A stretch of 36,494 bases of DNA from Flavobacteriaceae bacterium (lineage in GTDB: Bacteria; Bacteroidota; Bacteroidia; Flavobacteriales; Flavobacteriaceae). The DNA is taken from positions 1 through 36,494 of the forward strand of contig JABDOZ010000141.1 of the NCBI GenBank assembly GCA_013043005.1, given 5' to 3'. The notes under the pieces are model-generated. The model was not told the origin of the DNA, ran no database searches, and was given only the letters and a program-made list of their open reading frames with translations. The stretch's first letter is position 1. Every line of letters starts with the position of its first letter. Both the position numbers and the translations under genes were made by a program. Positions 34,207-36,494 of this stretch are shown here, one piece after another.

Positions 34207-34598
34207 ATAGCTCCAGGTATGTTTATAGCCAATGTTTCTATGAGTTTGGTAATTGGACCTTTAATCATCATGGCCATCATTGGGTTAAAGTCTCCATTAA
34301 AAGAAAATTTTACGTCACTTTTATTATCGCCCAGTTCTAAAATGTCACCGGTTAATGAGAAATCAAATTTTCCTCCAGCAGCTCCCAAAACAAATTTATT
34401 AGGAGATAAAGCTTCCTTCCTTTGCAGAACTATTTCTGGCATTCCTTTTAGTGCAAAGAGAAATCTATCATTATCTAAAACTTCAAATTTGCTTATATTT
34501 TCTGGCATTAAAGATTCAAAATTTTTTATATCGTATAAAAAATTAAATACTTCTTGTTGGTTTTTACCAACGGTAACTTGTGACGACTCTAAATTCAT
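34203..34598 (-). CDS. SRPBCC (START/polyketide-cyclase-like) family protein
   Basis: A 131-residue single-domain protein with the helix-grip layout: N-terminal QEVFNFLYDIKNFESLMP (about residues 15-32) and a C-terminal helix (about 108-128). It contains GAAGGKFDFSLTG in the middle. Such proteins bind small hydrophobic ligands, but nothing shows which. It sits 24 bases after the end of pyrE, likely co-transcribed, in a neighbourhood shared by many flavobacteria. Confidence 0.82.
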   Translation of the reverse strand: MNLESSQVTVGKNQQEVFNFLYDIKNFESLMPENISKFEVLDNDRFLFALKGMPEIVLQRKEALSPNKFVLGAAGGKFDFSLTGDILELGDNKSDVKFSFNGDFNPMMAMMIKGPITKLIETLAINIPGAI

Positions 34599-34622
34599 TT
34601 AATTTTATATTAATTATCAATA

Positions 34623-35267
34623 TCAATTAGCATTCCATTCTGACGGATTCTCATTCCAAGCTGATAAAGTCTTCAATTCAGATTCTGATATGTAATTGGT
34701 TTCCAATGCTTGTTCCAATAAATACTCATAGCTGCTTAAAGTATGAAGAGCAATATTGTTTTTTTTGAAATTATCCTCAGCAATCTTAAAGCCATAGGTA
34801 AATAGGGCAACCATCCCTTTCACATTTAAGTTCGCCTCTCTTAACGCTTTTACTGCATTTAAACTACTTTTGCCAGTACTTATTAAGTCTTCAACAACAA
34901 CAATATTTTGGCCCTTTTCTACATATCCTTCAATCTGATTTTTACGTCCATGTTTTTTGGCTTCAGGCCTCACATAAACAAAAGGTAATCCCAAATATTC
35001 AGCAACTAAAACACCTATACCAATTGCTCCTGTTGCCACACCAGCTATGACATCTGGTTTTCCGTATTCTTTCTCAATGAATTTCCCAATTTGTTCTCTG
35101 GCATAATTCCTAATTAAAGGATAGGACAAAACAACTCTATTATCGCAATAAATTGGAGAATTCCAACCAGAAACCCAAGTAAAAGGATCTTTAGGTTGTA
35201 ATTTAATAGCATTTATCTGCAATAATAATTCAGCTGTTTTTTTTGCAGTTTCTTTGTGAAAAATCAT
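34623..35267 (-). CDS. pyrE: Orotate phosphoribosyltransferase
   Basis: A 214-residue enzyme of pyrimidine synthesis making OMP from orotate and PRPP. The PRPP loop is VVVEDLISTGKSS (about residues 117-129); the substrate loop includes RPEAKKHGR (about 91-99), and WVSGWNSPIYCDNR (about 31-44) is typical. I choose the ATG at 35267 because the product then begins MIFHKETAKKTAE as in relatives; a further ATG-like codon at 35282 adds five residues with no family support. Divergent from the Nudix gene. Confidence 0.96.
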   Translation of the reverse strand: MIFHKETAKKTAELLLQINAIKLQPKDPFTWVSGWNSPIYCDNRVVLSYPLIRNYAREQIGKFIEKEYGKPDVIAGVATGAIGIGVLVAEYLGLPFVYVRPEAKKHGRKNQIEGYVEKGQNIVVVEDLISTGKSSLNAVKALREANLNVKGMVALFTYGFKIAEDNFKKNNIALHTLSSYEYLLEQALETNYISESELKTLSAWNENPSEWNAN

Positions 35268-35362
35268 GGCGCTAAAATACATAAAATAAAAATTAATTTA
35301 TTTCAGAAGTTTAATTATTATAAACAAAAATTGATATTTTTACCCATTAATAAATATGTAAC

Positions 35363-35944
35363 GTGTACAAAGTATTTGTCCAAAATAAACCTATAATTTT
35401 AACTACTAAAGTTGAAAAGGAGACAAATTTCAAAAATTATTTACTTAAGACTGTTCACATTGGAAAAGTTATTAAAGATCTTAAGAATTCCAAACTGGAA
35501 TCAGTAAGGTTAATAGACTTTGATAAAGACAAACTTGTGAAAAATTTTTTAAAATTACTTCCAAATGCTATTGCAGGAGGAGGGAAGGTTTACAATGAAA
35601 GCGGAAGGGTGTTGTTTATTTACAGAAATAATAAATGGGATCTGCCAAAAGGAGGAAAAACACGAAAAGAGACTATTGATCAAACCGCAATAAGGGAAGT
35701 AGAGGAGGAAACAGGAGTGCAAAATTTAAGTATTACTAAGCCACTGGAAATAACGTATCACATATTTAAAAGAAACGGCAAACATAAAATTAAAATAACC
35801 TATTGGTTTGAAATGAAAAGTGATTATAAAGGTATTTTAGTTCCTCAGGCAAAAGAAGGCATTACAAAGGCAGAATGGCTGACTAAAGAACAAATAGATG
35901 TGGCCATGAACAATTCTTATGCTAATATTAAATTGTTAGTTTAA
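35363..35944 (+). CDS. Nudix hydrolase
   Basis: A 193-residue protein with a non-catalytic N-terminal part (about 1-70) and a Nudix domain. The Nudix box starts at Gly97, with Glu103, Arg111, Glu112, Glu115 and Glu116 and closing Gly118 all in place, so it should be active on nucleoside diphosphate-type substrates. GTG start at 35363; an in-frame TAA a few codons upstream rules out extension. Substrate is unknown. Divergent from pyrE, a common flavobacterial neighbourhood. Confidence 0.92.
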   Translation: MYKVFVQNKPIILTTKVEKETNFKNYLLKTVHIGKVIKDLKNSKLESVRLIDFDKDKLVKNFLKLLPNAIAGGGKVYNESGRVLFIYRNNKWDLPKGGKTRKETIDQTAIREVEEETGVQNLSITKPLEITYHIFKRNGKHKIKITYWFEMKSDYKGILVPQAKEGITKAEWLTKEQIDVAMNNSYANIKLLV

Positions 35945-36073
35945 TTTCATTTTTTTTCGTTGGAAGAAATATTAGTAGTAATGATATTGTTAATTTTTAG
36001 TTAAGAACAATACATCCAGAGTATATATTGTTTAGTTTTATCAGATAAAAGTTAAACACTAAACAAGAAAATT

Positions 36074-36494
36074 ATGAAAGAAAAATTACCCTATTATTTG
36101 AAAAGCCACTTTCATATCTTTTTATTTCTAACCTTTTTTTCATTCACCCATTACAACGCTATTGCAGCTGAAAACAATTGTGGTGAAATCGAAAATATCG
36201 AATTTTCTAACGGAAATTCTTCTCAAGCCATAAGTGATGGAGGATCCTATAATATAGGTGACCTTCCATCCGATTTTTACATTAACTTGTCCTATTCAGG
36301 TAATGTCAAAAGTGTCCGATACTTTGTTAAAAATTTAGACACTAATCAGGAATACTCTAAATTGGAAAATTTTGAGCCTTATACATTTCCTGGAGGTAAC
36401 AGTCCGTGGAATCTAGGTGAAGGTACTTTTAGTATCAAAGTTAAGGCGTATAAATTTAACTATGGTTTAGGTTGGGCTTGTGATCAGAAAACAT
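36074..36494 (+). CDS. Secreted protein, N-terminal part only
   Basis: An open frame from the ATG at 36074 to the window end (140 codons visible). A long signal peptide spans about residues 1-32 (hydrophobic HIFLFLTFFSF, cleavage after AIAA). The mature part begins ENNCGEIENIEFSNG and looks like a beta-rich Ig-like domain, with a motif ending GTFSIKVKAYKFNYG. Such modules occur in large flavobacterial surface or secretion-system-exported proteins. No catalytic motif is visible. The 129-bp upstream region has no clear TAnnTTTG box. Confidence 0.8.
   Translation, partial: MKEKLPYYLKSHFHIFLFLTFFSFTHYNAIAAENNCGEIENIEFSNGNSSQAISDGGSYNIGDLPSDFYINLSYSGNVKSVRYFVKNLDTNQEYSKLENFEPYTFPGGNSPWNLGEGTFSIKVKAYKFNYGLGWACDQKT

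Noticed and set aside
1-36494. tRNA, rRNA, CRISPR array or prophage
   Set aside because: No T-loop-like tRNA pattern, regularly spaced repeats or phage structural genes were seen while reading both strands; a covariance search was not possible here.

Overview
The window looks like chromosomal DNA from a marine-type member of the Flavobacteriia (Bacteroidota). The DNA is AT-rich, genes lack Shine-Dalgarno sites, and several promoters resemble the Bacteroidota -7 box TAnnTTTG. The gene sets and neighbourhoods are typical of that class: rsfS-ftsH-LUD-cdsA-psd-acbp, lipA next to an ECF sigma factor and a glycosyltransferase, and a DUF1573 protein beside valS. No phage, plasmid, transposase, CRISPR, rRNA or tRNA was seen.

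Region 1 (1-6533, minus strand) is a tryptophan/kynurenine catabolic operon transcribed leftwards: kynU, kmo, a RidA-type 2-aminomuconate deaminase, an aldehyde dehydrogenase, a short-chain dehydrogenase-like protein, 3-hydroxyanthranilate dioxygenase, and an ACMSD-type decarboxylase cut by the window edge. Together they would convert kynurenine through 3-hydroxyanthranilate and 2-aminomuconate to 4-oxalocrotonate. Tryptophan 2,3-dioxygenase is not in the window. The operon carries two kinds of small palindromic repeat, one of them inserted in frame inside kmo. A divergent methyltransferase shares the promoter region.

Region 2 (7427-14432) holds housekeeping genes: lipoprotein MsrA, a coiled-coil zf-RING_7-type protein paired with a Nif3-like protein, LpxK, a large TPR hybrid histidine kinase, and LipA. 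Region 3 (14480-18986) is rich in regulation and envelope genes: a tight operon of a small Cys-rich membrane protein, a family 2 glycosyltransferase, an ECF sigma factor with no anti-sigma partner and an unusual Nramp-like transporter, then a separate ECF sigma/RskA-type anti-sigma pair. Region 4 (19210-27226) holds a transglutaminase-like protein, MurB, an aminotransferase, a double-aspartyl-protease/PDZ protein, a DUF1573 protein and ValS.

Region 5 (27227-28634) is a patch of decay: a methyltransferase without a normal start codon, then a heavily mutated (4Fe-4S)-binding/CDGSH fusion gene recognised here from short fragments in several frames. Region 6 (28635-35944) holds phospholipid synthesis (CdsA, Psd), an acyl-CoA-binding protein, LUD protein, FtsH, RsfS, BirA, an SRPBCC protein, PyrE and a Nudix hydrolase. 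A secreted protein begins at 36074 and runs off the end.

The best candidates for a second look are the iron-sulfur pseudogene, the palindromic element coding for seven extra residues in KMO, the Nramp-like protein without the DPGN motif in an ECF-sigma operon, and the short-chain dehydrogenase lacking its catalytic Tyr/Lys.
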